NCBI RefSeq assembly: GCF_014084125.1
Contig: NZ_CP048405.1
Span: forward strand, 310,001 to 374,000
DNA from: Streptacidiphilus sp. PB12-B1b
GTDB lineage: Bacteria; Actinomycetota; Actinomycetes; Streptomycetales; Streptomycetaceae
Reading direction: 5' to 3'
DNA: 64,000 bases
Shown: positions 1-10,999 of the stretch, piece by piece
Numbering within the stretch: the stretch's first letter is position 1
Layout of the letters: the number at the start of each line of letters is the position of its first letter
Notes under the pieces: model-generated
Told to the model about the DNA's origin: nothing
What the model saw: the letters and a program-made list of their open reading frames with translations, nothing else
Database searches by the model: none
Made by a program: the position numbers and the translations under genes

Positions 1-946
1 CGACAGCGGGACCGAGTTCGAACCGATCCTCGTGCACCGGGAGGAGGGACGCGTGGTCGACGGGATGCACCGGCTCCAGGCCACGATCCTGCGCGGTGAG
101 CACGACATCGCGGTGCGATACGTCGACGGGTCATCGGCCGATCTGTTCATCCGCTCGGTCCAGGCCAACGTCAACCACGGCCTGCCGCTGACTCTCAGGG
201 ACCGCAAAACCGCGGTCGTACGCATCCTGACCACCCATCCGCACTGGTCGGACCGCGCCATCGCCACGGCGGCCGGGGTGTCGCCGAAGACCGTCGGTGC
301 GGCCCGAGGGAGGCTTTCGACTGAGGAATCTCCTCACTCGAATCCGTCGGTCGCGCGCCTGGGCAAGGACGGTCGGGTGCGTCCGGTCGACATACGGGAA
401 CGGCGCGAGAAGGCACTCGGCCTGCTGGCGGAGCAGCCCAAGGCGTCCCTGCGCGAAGTGTCCGAGGCGGCCGGTGTCTCCATCAGCACCGCGCACCGAC
501 TGCGGCAGGAGCTGCGGTCCCGTCCCACCGCGCCCACCCCTGGGGGGCAGCGACCGGCCCCGGTGAACATCCGCGTGCGGGAGGACTCCGCGTGGCCGTC
601 CGGGCTCGTCATCTCCGGATCCCGAAGGGAGCCCGGACTGACCACGGTTCCGCACCCGGACGACTCCTCGTCGGGGGAGGTCGCCCGTACCCGCATCAAG
701 GCCCTGGACACCCTCGCCAACGACCCATCGATCCGCTTCACGGACAGTGGTCGCACCCTGCTGCGCTGGCTCAACAGCCAGGCCCGGGGGCTCGCGGCCG
801 CCGAGCAACTGTTCGCGCAAGTGCCGCCGCACTGCGTCGGCATGCTCGCTGAAGTAGTGGGTCACTATGCCAGGCACTGGGAGCAGCTTGCTGTCGAGAT
901 GCAGCAGAGCGAACGCGGGGACGAATCCTGGCGAGAAGCCCGGTGA
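1..946 (+). CDS. StrR/NovG-like ParB-fold transcriptional regulator (5' truncated by window edge)
   Basis: The frame is already open at base 2, so the true start lies outside the window; 314 residues are visible. The N-terminal part reads like the ParB-type nuclease fold of StrR-family regulators, with a VVDGMHRL motif near visible residue 20 and an EANV-like segment (QANVNHGLPL). Two helix-turn-helix stretches follow, WSDRAIATAAGVSPKTV near residue 85 and LREVSEAAGVSISTAHRL near residue 155. The C-terminal third is a variable region rich in charged and Pro residues. In known members (StrR, NovG, Bbr, KasT) this architecture is a DNA-binding activator inside antibiotic clusters. Its own target is not shown here. 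The gene downstream is a methyltransferase on the same strand 128 bp away. Confidence 0.75.
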   Translation, partial: DSGTEFEPILVHREEGRVVDGMHRLQATILRGEHDIAVRYVDGSSADLFIRSVQANVNHGLPLTLRDRKTAVVRILTTHPHWSDRAIATAAGVSPKTVGAARGRLSTEESPHSNPSVARLGKDGRVRPVDIRERREKALGLLAEQPKASLREVSEAAGVSISTAHRLRQELRSRPTAPTPGGQRPAPVNIRVREDSAWPSGLVISGSRREPGLTTVPHPDDSSSGEVARTRIKALDTLANDPSIRFTDSGRTLLRWLNSQARGLAAAEQLFAQVPPHCVGMLAEVVGHYARHWEQLAVEMQQSERGDESWREAR

Positions 947-1074
947 CACCTCCGGTCTTCGGAGGGATTGCTCGCTGATATCCGTATTCAGAGGGCCATC
1001 GGACGATCCCTCGCCGGATTGCCTTCGCCCTCTGCCGACTCCGGGCGTGTCACACACGAGCGGGATCAGGGTTG

Positions 1075-1785
1075 ATGGCGCATGCTCTCTCCTACACAAT
1101 CGCTCTCGTGACTGATGACCCCATAGGCACCGGACCTGGTGCGATAACGAATGACGGATGCGCGGTCGAGTTCTACGGATTGCTGCCGACAGTCGGCGAG
1201 CCGGAGATTGTGCATGCAGCCGTGCCGCCCGGCGCTTCGATTCTCGAACTCGGCTGCGGCACAGGTCGAATTCTGCGGCCACTCGCGGCCTGGGGGCACC
1301 CGGTGACCGGAGTCGACCACTCCTCGGATATGCTCGCCAAAAGTCCGGACCTGGAGACGGTGTGCTCACCGATCCAGTCGTTGCGACTGAACCGCTCGTT
1401 CGACGTGGTGCTCCTGGCCAGCCAGATGATCAATTCTGATCCGGTCACCCGTCAGGATTTCCTCGCCACCGTTCGGCACCATCTGCGCGACGGTGGAATC
1501 GCTGTCTTCCAGCAGAGTCCACCGACCTGGTTCGAGAAACTCGAGCATGCGGAGCCGGTTGTGGAGACGGCGGGTATACGGCGCACCATACGCCTAGCCC
1601 GCTGGGAACCTCCGCGCATGCGCGCCGAGGTCGAATACCAGGTCGGCGAGAACACCTGGTCCCATGCCTGGAGCAGCTACATGCTCACCGACGAGGCGCT
1701 GGTCGGCGATCTCGCCGCGGCAGGCCTGCGGTTCGGTGAGTGGCTCAGGGACAACCGGGCGTGGTTCACGGCTCATCCCGCCTGA
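1075..1785 (+). CDS. Class I SAM-dependent methyltransferase
   Basis: The protein is a small Rossmann-fold methyltransferase of 236 residues. Motif I is ILELGCGTGR, followed by an acidic residue at the end of strand 2 (VTGVDHSSDML) and the motif IV-like segment FDVVLLASQMI. The substrate is not recognisable; the overall pattern resembles stand-alone methyltransferase_11/25 proteins. ATG at 1075 follows a weak purine run (cagg). GTG at 1108 is a possible alternative that would remove 11 residues and start at TDDPIG. It lies downstream of the StrR-like regulator on the same strand and ends just before a perfect hairpin. It converges on the gyrB-like gene. Confidence 0.7.
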   Translation: MAHALSYTIALVTDDPIGTGPGAITNDGCAVEFYGLLPTVGEPEIVHAAVPPGASILELGCGTGRILRPLAAWGHPVTGVDHSSDMLAKSPDLETVCSPIQSLRLNRSFDVVLLASQMINSDPVTRQDFLATVRHHLRDGGIAVFQQSPPTWFEKLEHAEPVVETAGIRRTIRLARWEPPRMRAEVEYQVGENTWSHAWSSYMLTDEALVGDLAAAGLRFGEWLRDNRAWFTAHPA

Positions 1786-1806
1786 ACGTAAGGGGATGCC
1801 TCCCCC

Positions 1807-1849
1807 AATGACCATCGCGTCGGCCATGGCGGCCGACGCGATGGTCATT
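1807..1849. terminator. Perfect 19-bp inverted repeat, probable bidirectional terminator
   Basis: Bases 1807-1825 and 1831-1849 are exact reverse complements around a 5-base loop (atggc). The hairpin lies between the convergent methyltransferase and gyrB-like genes. No T-tract follows on either strand, which is common in high-GC actinobacteria. The rest of 1786-2123 holds no convincing gene. Confidence 0.7.
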
Positions 1850-2123
1850 GCTGCGTGCCCCGGTAGGCCCGACCGGTCTGCCCCGTCCCCAACTGGGGAA
1901 GAAGAAGGGCTCCGGCTGAACCCGAAGGTGACCACCATGATCGCGGGGATCGGCGCCGACGCGTGACCTCCGGTCCCCGCCGCCCGCAGTCCCCGGACCC
2001 TCACCAGCATCCACACCGCCCCACGTGGGCCGGGCGGTTGATCCCCGCCCTGGCCCTCGGGTGCTTCGGTCGTGCGGAAAGTGCACTCCGTGAATCCGAC
2101 CGTACCGACCTGAAGCGCGGAGG

Positions 2124-4796
<2,673 letters not shown>

Positions 4797-6905
4797 GTGA
4801 TCACCCCCTCTAGTCGCCCGCTCATGCTTCCGGCGGAGGACCACTCGGACTACACCGCGAAACATCTCCTTGTCCTTGAAGGCATGGAGGCGGTCCGCAA
4901 GCGCCCCGGCATGTACATCGGCTCCACCGACAGCCGGGGCCTGACGCACTGCCTGTGGGAGATCATCGACAACGCCGTGGACGAGGCCCTGGCCCGCGCC
5001 TGCCACCGGATCGAAGTCGTCCTCGGCGCGGACGCCTCCTTCGAGGTCCGTGACAACGGCCGCGGCATCCCGGTGGACATCGAGCCCAAGTCCGGGCTGT
5101 CCGGCGTTGAGATCGCCTACACCAAGCTGCACGCGGGCGGAAAGTTCGGCGGTGGCTCCTACGCCGCCTCCGGCGGTCTGCACGGCGTCGGCGCTTCCGT
5201 GGTCAACGCCCTGTCCGCCCGCCTCGACGTGGAGGTCGACCGGCACGGTGCCACCCACGCCATCAGCTTTCGCCGCGGCATCGCCGGAACCTTCGACGGC
5301 GACGGGCCCGATGCTCCGTTCCGGGCTGCCGCCGGCATGACCACCGGGGGAAGGGTGCCCAAGCACAGGACCGGTACCCGCATCCGCTACTGGGCGGACC
5401 GGCAGATCTTCCTGAAGGACGCCCGGCTCTCGCTGGAGAACCTGCACGCGCGGGCCCGGCAGACGGCGTTCCTGGTGCCGGGGCTGACCATCGTGGTCCG
5501 TGACGAGCGCGGCGTCGACGGCGCCGCCGCCGACGAGCAGACCTTCCGCTTCGACGGCGGCATCGCCGAGTTCTGCGACTACCTCGCGCCCGACAAGGCC
5601 GTCTGCGACACCCTGCGGCTGTCGGGCACCGGCAGCTTCAAGGAGACCGTGCCGGTCCTGGACGAGCTCGGCCACATGACCCCGACCGAGGTCACCCGGG
5701 AACTCGGGGTCGACATCGCGCTGCGCTGGGGCACCGGCTACGACACCACCCTGCGCTCCTTCGTCAACATCATCGCCACCCCCAAAGGCGGCACCCACGT
5801 CTCCGGCTTCGAGCGCTCGCTGACCAAGACCCTCGGCGAGGCGCTGCGCACCGCCAAACTGCTGCGCGTCGCCGAGGACGACATCACCAAGGACGACGCC
5901 ACCGAGGGCCTGACCGCCGTGGTCACCGTCCGCCTGGCCGAGCCGCAGTTCGAAGGCCAGACCAAGGAGGTCCTGGGCACCTCCGCCGCCACCAGGATCG
6001 TCTCGGCCGTCGTCGCCCGCGAGCTCAAGGCCTTCCTCACCTCGACCAAGCGCGACGACAAGGCCCAGGCCCGCGCGGTCATGGACAAGGTCGTCGCCGC
6101 CGCCCGCACCCGGGTCGCCGCCCGCCAGCACAAGGAGGCCCAGCGCCGCAAGACCGCGCTGGAGACCAGCTCGCTGCCGGCCAAGCTCGCCGACTGCCGC
6201 AGCGACGACGTCGACCGCAGCGAACTGTTCATCGTCGAGGGCGACTCGGCCCTGGGCACCGCCAAAGTCGCCCGCAACTCCGAGTTCCAGGCGCTGCTGC
6301 CGATCCGCGGCAAGATCCTCAACGTCCAGAAGGCCTCCGTCTCGGACATGCTGAAGAACGCCGAGTGCGCCGCGATCATCCAGGTCATAGGAGCCGGCTC
6401 GGGCTGCACCTTCGACATCGACCAGGCCCGCTACGGCCGCATCGTGCTGCTGGCCGACGCCGACGTCGACGGCGCGCACATCCGGATCCTGCTGCTCACC
6501 CTGTTCCAGCGCTACATGCGGCCCATGGTCGAGGCCGGTCGGGTGTTCTCGGCCGTGCCGCCACTGCACCGGATCGAGCTCACCAACCCCCGCAAGGGCC
6601 AGGAGAAGTACCTCTACACCTACTCGGACAGCGAACTGCGCAACACGCTGCTGGAACTCCAGCGCAAGGGCCAGCGCTGGAAGGAGCCGGTGCAGCGCTA
6701 CAAGGGCCTGGGCGAGATGGACGCCGACCAGCTCGCGGAGACCACCCTGGACCCCCGGCACCGCACCCTGCGCCGGATCAACATGGGCGACCTGGAGGCT
6801 GCCGAGCGCGTCTTCGACCTGCTGATGGGCAACGACGTGGCACCCCGCAAGGAGTTCATCGTCGACTCCGCCGCCCTGCTGGACCGCTCCCGCATCGACA
6901 TCTGA
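4797..6905 (+). CDS. parE: DNA topoisomerase IV subunit B
   Basis: The protein has 702 residues and is the ATPase/TOPRIM subunit of topoisomerase IV, which decatenates chromosomes together with ParC. GHKL motifs are EIIDNAVDEAL (about residue 60), DNGRGIPV (about 90) and GGLHGVGASVVNALS (about 125). The TOPRIM motifs are VEGDSALGTAKVARN and DADVDGAHIR, with RYKGLGEMD near the C-terminus. It differs from the neighbouring GyrB-type protein in the TOPRIM signature (SALGTA versus SAGGSA), which separates actinobacterial ParE from GyrB. Start is GTG, 6 bases after GAGGAGA. parC is not in the window. It is divergent from the gyrB-like gene and upstream of tRNA-Pro. Confidence 0.93.
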   Translation: MITPSSRPLMLPAEDHSDYTAKHLLVLEGMEAVRKRPGMYIGSTDSRGLTHCLWEIIDNAVDEALARACHRIEVVLGADASFEVRDNGRGIPVDIEPKSGLSGVEIAYTKLHAGGKFGGGSYAASGGLHGVGASVVNALSARLDVEVDRHGATHAISFRRGIAGTFDGDGPDAPFRAAAGMTTGGRVPKHRTGTRIRYWADRQIFLKDARLSLENLHARARQTAFLVPGLTIVVRDERGVDGAAADEQTFRFDGGIAEFCDYLAPDKAVCDTLRLSGTGSFKETVPVLDELGHMTPTEVTRELGVDIALRWGTGYDTTLRSFVNIIATPKGGTHVSGFERSLTKTLGEALRTAKLLRVAEDDITKDDATEGLTAVVTVRLAEPQFEGQTKEVLGTSAATRIVSAVVARELKAFLTSTKRDDKAQARAVMDKVVAAARTRVAARQHKEAQRRKTALETSSLPAKLADCRSDDVDRSELFIVEGDSALGTAKVARNSEFQALLPIRGKILNVQKASVSDMLKNAECAAIIQVIGAGSGCTFDIDQARYGRIVLLADADVDGAHIRILLLTLFQRYMRPMVEAGRVFSAVPPLHRIELTNPRKGQEKYLYTYSDSELRNTLLELQRKGQRWKEPVQRYKGLGEMDADQLAETTLDPRHRTLRRINMGDLEAAERVFDLLMGNDVAPRKEFIVDSAALLDRSRIDI

Positions 6906-7041
6906 GCGGGAGGTGCCGCCGCAGTCGACGTCGACCACAGCTGCCACGTGTCATGCCGACTGGTCGCGTTCGACGTGGCGGTCACGTCGAACAGGGAGAG
7001 ATCGTCTCCCCATTTTCCCCCAGAGCAGCTCCGGGAACGCA

Positions 7042-7078
7042 TCAGGGCCCCTGCCGATGATCTCGACAGGGGCCCTGA
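7042..7078. terminator. Hairpin terminator between parE and tRNA-Pro
   Basis: TCAGGGCCCCTG (7042-7053) and CAGGGGCCCTGA (7067-7078) form a perfect 12-bp stem with a 13-base loop. It lies directly downstream of the minus-strand tRNA and about 135 bp after the parE stop, so it could end transcription from either side. Confidence 0.75.
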
Positions 7079-7084
7079 CCTGGG

Positions 7085-7158
<74 letters not shown>

Positions 7159-7236
7159 GTGCAACGAGGATTACTCTAGCGGACCTGGGCCGTGGGACGA
7201 AATCCGGTTGTCGGGTGGGGGTGGCCGGGGTGCAGG

Positions 7237-7843
7237 TCAGGGGAGCTGGAGGATGGCGTTGCCGCGGGGGCGGCGGGCGCGGATGCGGCGGGCGCGGAGG
7301 GCGGGGATCGCTTCGGCGGTGCGGGACCAGTTCTGGCGCAGGCCGACCTCCGGGTGCAGCCGGCCGGTCTCGACCAGGTGGACCAGGACAGCGAGGTCCT
7401 GGCCGTAGCTGCGGTCGCTGCGGGTGTAGTCCAAGTGCTTGATCGAGCCGCCAAACGCCCGCGGCGAAGAAGTCGAAGAAGTCGAGGGTGACCGGGGCCG
7501 GCTGGCCTGGCCGAACCAGATCAGCAGGCCCTTTGGGGCGAGCCGGGCCAGGGCGGCGGGCAGAGAGTCGCCTCCGTCGGATTCCAGGACCACGTCGTAG
7601 CTGCCGGTGGCCTTCCCGGCGTCCGGCAGGACCTCGGCCGCGCCCAGCTCCAGCAGGCGTCGGCCGCGTTCCTCGGTGGCGCTGACGGCGGCGGTTCGGG
7701 TCCTCCGGGCAGAAGGTCTCGCCCCGGTTGACCGAGTACGCCTCCACCGCCACCACTGCTTCGTCGGCGCCCGGCTCGGGCTCCCCGGTCTCGCCGAATT
7801 CCACGGCCTTTTCGATGGCCCCGGTCGGCAGCATGGCCTTCAT
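7237..7843 (-). pseudogene. Decayed zinc-type (MDR) quinone/alcohol oxidoreductase
   Basis: The start is intact: AAAGGAGC precedes ATG at 7843 and the product begins MKAMLPTGAIEKAVEFGE, typical of an MDR N-terminus. After about 45 residues (SVNRGETF) the reading jumps straight to the second half of the Rossmann fold (TEERGRRLLELGAAEV, YDVVLESDGG). About 100 residues containing the active-site region and the nucleotide-binding glycines are missing, and the frame changes. A further pair of frame changes lies at about 7440-7490: PVTLDFFDFFAAG is in one frame, GGSIKHLDYTRSD in the other. The family normally has 310-330 residues; only about 200 codons remain. It is divergent from the LysR regulator, its probable former controller. 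Confidence 0.85.
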
Positions 7844-7987
7844 GACGGCTCCTTTCGCACCGTGGGCGTCGGGGAATTCGTCCGGCGCGGCGGCCCGGGC
7901 GGGGTCGGTGCAGGACGGCGTCCGGGTGGGCTCGGGGCGGGGACGGGCCGGTCGGCCGGGGCGCGGAGGTGCGCCGGGGCGGCGGTG

Positions 7988-8037
7988 TCCGGGGAATTCA
8001 CGTGCCGGATATCCGGCTGTCCCCCTGAATTCCCGGA
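7988..8037. promoter_or_regulatory. Nested inverted repeats in the LysR/oxidoreductase divergent promoter
   Basis: A 14-bp perfect palindrome, GCCGGATATCCGGC (8004-8017), is flanked by a second inverted repeat, TCCGGGGAATTCA (7988-8000) and TGAATTCCCGGA (8026-8037). A further ggggaattcgtccgg element lies near 7870. This layout fits LysR-type operators (activation and repression sites) in a divergent control region. It is inference from position and symmetry. Confidence 0.6.
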
Positions 8038-8129
8038 TAAATCGTAGGAGGGCCGCCCGGGATGCGGGAAAGACTTGTTTTCCCTGGCTCCATGCCGTCC
8101 CGGCATGGCCGCGCGCCTAGGATGAGGGC

Positions 8130-9032
8130 ATGTCCGAGCTGCGTCGCCTGCGTTACTTCCTTGCTGTCGCCGAGGAGCGGAACTTCACCCGTGCCGCCGA
8201 GCGGCTGCACATAGCCCAGCCCGCCCTCAGCCGCCAGGTACGCGAGCTGGAGCGGGAGTTGGGCGTCGAGCTGCTCAGCCGGACCACGCACCAGGTGGTC
8301 CCCACCGAGGCCGGGCGGATGCTGATGGAGCGGGGCCCGGGGCTGCTGGAGGCCGCCGAGAGCCTGTGGCGCGGGGTCCGGGGCTTCGCCGACGGGCGGC
8401 TCGGCAGCATCACCCTCGGGTACGGGATGAGCGCCGGCTACGAGACCGCGCCGCAGCTGCTGCTGGCCATGAGCGAGGAGGCCCCGGGGATCGAGGTGTC
8501 GGCCCGGGTGATGGTCTTCGCCGACATCGTCGACGGCGTCGCCGCCGGGACGCTGGACGTCGGACTGGTGCGCTGCGCGCCGCCGCAGCAGGAACTGGTG
8601 CTGACCCTGCTGCGGCTGGAGCGCCAGGGCGTGATCATCAGCCGGGACCATCCGCTGGCCCGCGGCGAGTCCTTCGACCCGGCCGATCTGGACGGGCTGA
8701 AGCTGCTGCTGCACGCCCGCGACCACAACCCGGGCCACTACGACCAGATCCTGGACATCTGCGCCCGCGCCGGTTCCAAGCCCGAGGTGCTGGTGCGCGG
8801 CCTGGACTTCGACGCCGCGTACACGCCGGTGGCGTCCGGCGCGGCGGTGACGGTCGTCGGCGAGACCGGCCGGGTCGGCCTCCCGGCCGGGCTGGTGTGG
8901 CTGCCGCTGGAGCCCGCCGAGGCGGTGGAGATCCACCTGATCACTCACGGCCAGAACCGCTCCCCGGCGATCGAGCGGCTGGTCAAGGTGGCCGTGGAGA
9001 CCTCGCGGCAGCATGGCTGGGTGCAGCCCTGA
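8130..9032 (+). CDS. LysR-family transcriptional regulator
   Basis: The protein has 300 residues, the normal LTTR length. The N-terminal winged helix-turn-helix is clear: LRYFLAVAEERNFTRAAERLHIAQPALSRQVRELERELG at residues 6-45, followed by the linker helix LFxR-like LLSRT. The C-terminal two thirds is the periplasmic-binding-like effector domain, beginning near SITLGYGMSAGYETAP. Effector is unknown. It faces the broken MDR oxidoreductase across a 286-bp gap with strong palindromes. LTTRs usually control the divergent neighbour, so this regulator may have lost its main target. Start is ATG at 8130. Confidence 0.9.
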   Translation: MSELRRLRYFLAVAEERNFTRAAERLHIAQPALSRQVRELERELGVELLSRTTHQVVPTEAGRMLMERGPGLLEAAESLWRGVRGFADGRLGSITLGYGMSAGYETAPQLLLAMSEEAPGIEVSARVMVFADIVDGVAAGTLDVGLVRCAPPQQELVLTLLRLERQGVIISRDHPLARGESFDPADLDGLKLLLHARDHNPGHYDQILDICARAGSKPEVLVRGLDFDAAYTPVASGAAVTVVGETGRVGLPAGLVWLPLEPAEAVEIHLITHGQNRSPAIERLVKVAVETSRQHGWVQP

Positions 9033-9184
9033 GCCGAGTGCAGTCCTGAACCAGGGGCAGTCCTGAGCGGTGCTGCCTGGGCGGGGGCAGCCTGGACGGG
9101 CTGCGGCCTCAGCCGGGTGCGGCTGCGGACGGGTGGCCGGACGGGCCGGGGGTCGGCCTGTGGGGCCCCGCGGCCCGGTGTGGG

Positions 9185-10126
9185 TCAGGCGCGCGGGGTG
9201 AGGGTCAGCAGGGTTGCCTCGGGCGGGCAGGCGAAGCGGACCGGGGTGTAGCGGTTGGTGCCGCAGCCCGCCGATACGTGCAGGTAGGCGCGGTGGCCCC
9301 CGGCCGAGTGCCGGGACAGCCCCTTGACCCGCTTGCGGTCCAGGTCGCAGTTGGTGACCAGGGCCCCGTAGAAGGGGATGCACAGCTGTCCGCCGTGGGT
9401 GTGGCCGGCCAGGATCAGCGGGTAGCGGTCGGCGGTGAAGGCGTCCAGGGCCCGCAGGTAGGGGGCGTGGACGACGCCGATGGACACGTCGGCGTCCTCG
9501 GAAGGGCCGCCCTCGACCTCGCTGTAGCGGTCGCGGCGGATGTGCGGGTCGTCCAGGCCGGTGAACTCCAGCTCCAGGCCCTCGACCTTGAGCCGCCCGC
9601 GGGTGTTGGTGAGGTCCACCCAGCCCGCGCTGTCGAAGCCGTCCCGCAGGTCGGTCCACGGGTTGTGGACGGCGCCGAAGGTGCCGCGCCGGGCCGAGCC
9701 GTCGGAGCGGTTCAGGCCGTGGTCGCCGGTGAGCATGGCCCCGAGGTAGCGGGTGGGGCTCTTCGGGACCGGCCCGTAGTAGTCGTTGGACCCGAAGACG
9801 TACACGCCGGGGTAGTCGAGCAGCGGGCCGAGGGCGTCCAGGGTCTGCGGGACCGCCTCCGGGTCGGACAGGTTGTCGCCGGTGTTGACGACGAAGTCCG
9901 GCTTGAGCCCGGCCAGGTCCCGCAGCCACTGCTGCTTCTTCCGCTGCCCGTTGACCATATGAATGTCCGACAGCTGAAGCACCCGCAGCGGTCGCGTCCC
10001 GCTCGGCAGGACGGGCACGGTCACCCGGCGCAGCCGGAACGAACGCACCTCGACTCCGGCGGCGTAGGCCACGCAGGCCGCGCCGGTCGCGGCGATTCCC
10101 AGGGGTACGGCGTAAAGGGGTCGCAT
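9185..10126 (-). CDS. Membrane-anchored metallophosphoesterase
   Basis: The 313-residue protein starts with one hydrophobic segment (residues 3-24) and then shows the calcineurin-like motifs in order: LSDIH (about 54), NTGDN (about 82), FGSNDYYGP (about 110) and LAGHTHGGQ (about 242). These bind two metals in known phosphoesterases. The substrate is not known. It is in the same neighbourhood as the PBP and wblA genes, matching the placement of Rv3683 next to ponA2 in M. tuberculosis. It is divergent from the YqeY-type gene, with 75 bp between starts. The region 9033-9184 after the LysR gene holds only short GCAGTCCTGA-like repeats. Confidence 0.88.
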   Translation of the reverse strand: MRPLYAVPLGIAATGAACVAYAAGVEVRSFRLRRVTVPVLPSGTRPLRVLQLSDIHMVNGQRKKQQWLRDLAGLKPDFVVNTGDNLSDPEAVPQTLDALGPLLDYPGVYVFGSNDYYGPVPKSPTRYLGAMLTGDHGLNRSDGSARRGTFGAVHNPWTDLRDGFDSAGWVDLTNTRGRLKVEGLELEFTGLDDPHIRRDRYSEVEGGPSEDADVSIGVVHAPYLRALDAFTADRYPLILAGHTHGGQLCIPFYGALVTNCDLDRKRVKGLSRHSAGGHRAYLHVSAGCGTNRYTPVRFACPPEATLLTLTPRA

Positions 10127-10201
10127 CCGTCCATGGTCGCAGAGGGCGGACGCGCGGTTAATGGGGGGCAGCCGCCTGTTCGGGGTGGGAGACTGGGCCG
10201 C

Positions 10202-10669
10202 ATGACCACGACGCTCAAGAAGCAGCTGCAGGAGGACCTGACCGCCTCGATCCGGGCCAGGGACGAGCTGCGTTCCGGCACGATCCGGCTCACCCTGTCC
10301 GCCATCACCAACGAGGAGGTGGCCGGGAAGGTGGCCCGCGAGCTCTCCGACGAGGAGGTGCTCAAGGTGATCACCCGCGAAGCGAAGAAGCGCCGCGAGG
10401 CCGCCGAGGCGTTCGAGGCCGGCGGCCGGACGGAGTCGGCGGCGCGGGAGCGGGCCGAGGGCGAGATCCTGGCGGCCTACCTGCCCAAGCAGCTCTCGGA
10501 CGAGGAGCTGACGGCGATCGTCGCCGGAGCCGTGGCGGAGGCCCGGGCGGGCGGGGCCGAGGGACCGCGGGCGATGGGCGCGGTGATGAAGCTGGTGAAC
10601 CCGAAGGTGGCCGGGCTGGCCGAGGGCGGCCGGGTTGCCGCCGCGGTCAAGCAGGCTTTGGCGGGCTGA
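10202..10669 (+). CDS. GatB/YqeY domain protein
   Basis: The protein has 155 residues and fits the YqeY family: MTTTLKKQLQEDLTASIRARDELRSGT at the N-terminus, a long helical middle with KKRREAAEAFEAGGR, then the domain shared with the GatB tail (LPKQLSDEEL and MGAVMKLVNPKVAG). YqeY proteins are thought to bind tRNA or act with amidotransferase-like systems; the exact role is open. The frame is open far upstream, but ATG at 10202 is where family similarity begins. It is divergent from the phosphoesterase. The 266 bp after it (10670-10935) are very GC-rich with no gene that I can support. Confidence 0.88.
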   Translation: MTTTLKKQLQEDLTASIRARDELRSGTIRLTLSAITNEEVAGKVARELSDEEVLKVITREAKKRREAAEAFEAGGRTESAARERAEGEILAAYLPKQLSDEELTAIVAGAVAEARAGGAEGPRAMGAVMKLVNPKVAGLAEGGRVAAAVKQALAG

Positions 10670-10935
10670 ACCGCTCGCCGGGGCGCGGGGGCGCCCCGAG
10701 GGGCAGCGGGCGCGGGGGCCTGGCCGCGGGGGCGGTGGGTCCGCAGGCCAGCGGGGACGCGGGGGCGGCGGTCGGCGCGAGGGATCCGGAAGGTGCGGGG
10801 AGCCTCGGCGGGGGCGGGGCCGATGGCCATCCGGGCAGGGAAGCGACGGGGGAGCGGGCCGGGGGCGGAGGCACCGGGCCCGGACTTCAGCCGGGCGGGT
10901 CCGCGCACGTGGGGCCCGTAGGGGGCTGGGTGTGG

Positions 10936-10980
10936 CGAGGGCGGGCTGGTCCGGTGGTGAACCGGGGCAGCCCGCCCTCG
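10936..10980. terminator. 13-bp stem terminator after the PBP gene
   Basis: CGAGGGCGGGCTG (10936-10948) and CAGCCCGCCCTCG (10968-10980) pair perfectly with a 19-base loop. It sits 20 bp past the stop of the minus-strand PBP gene and could also stop read-through from the YqeY-type gene. Confidence 0.75.
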
Positions 10981-10999
10981 TGCGTACGTGAGCCTGGGG

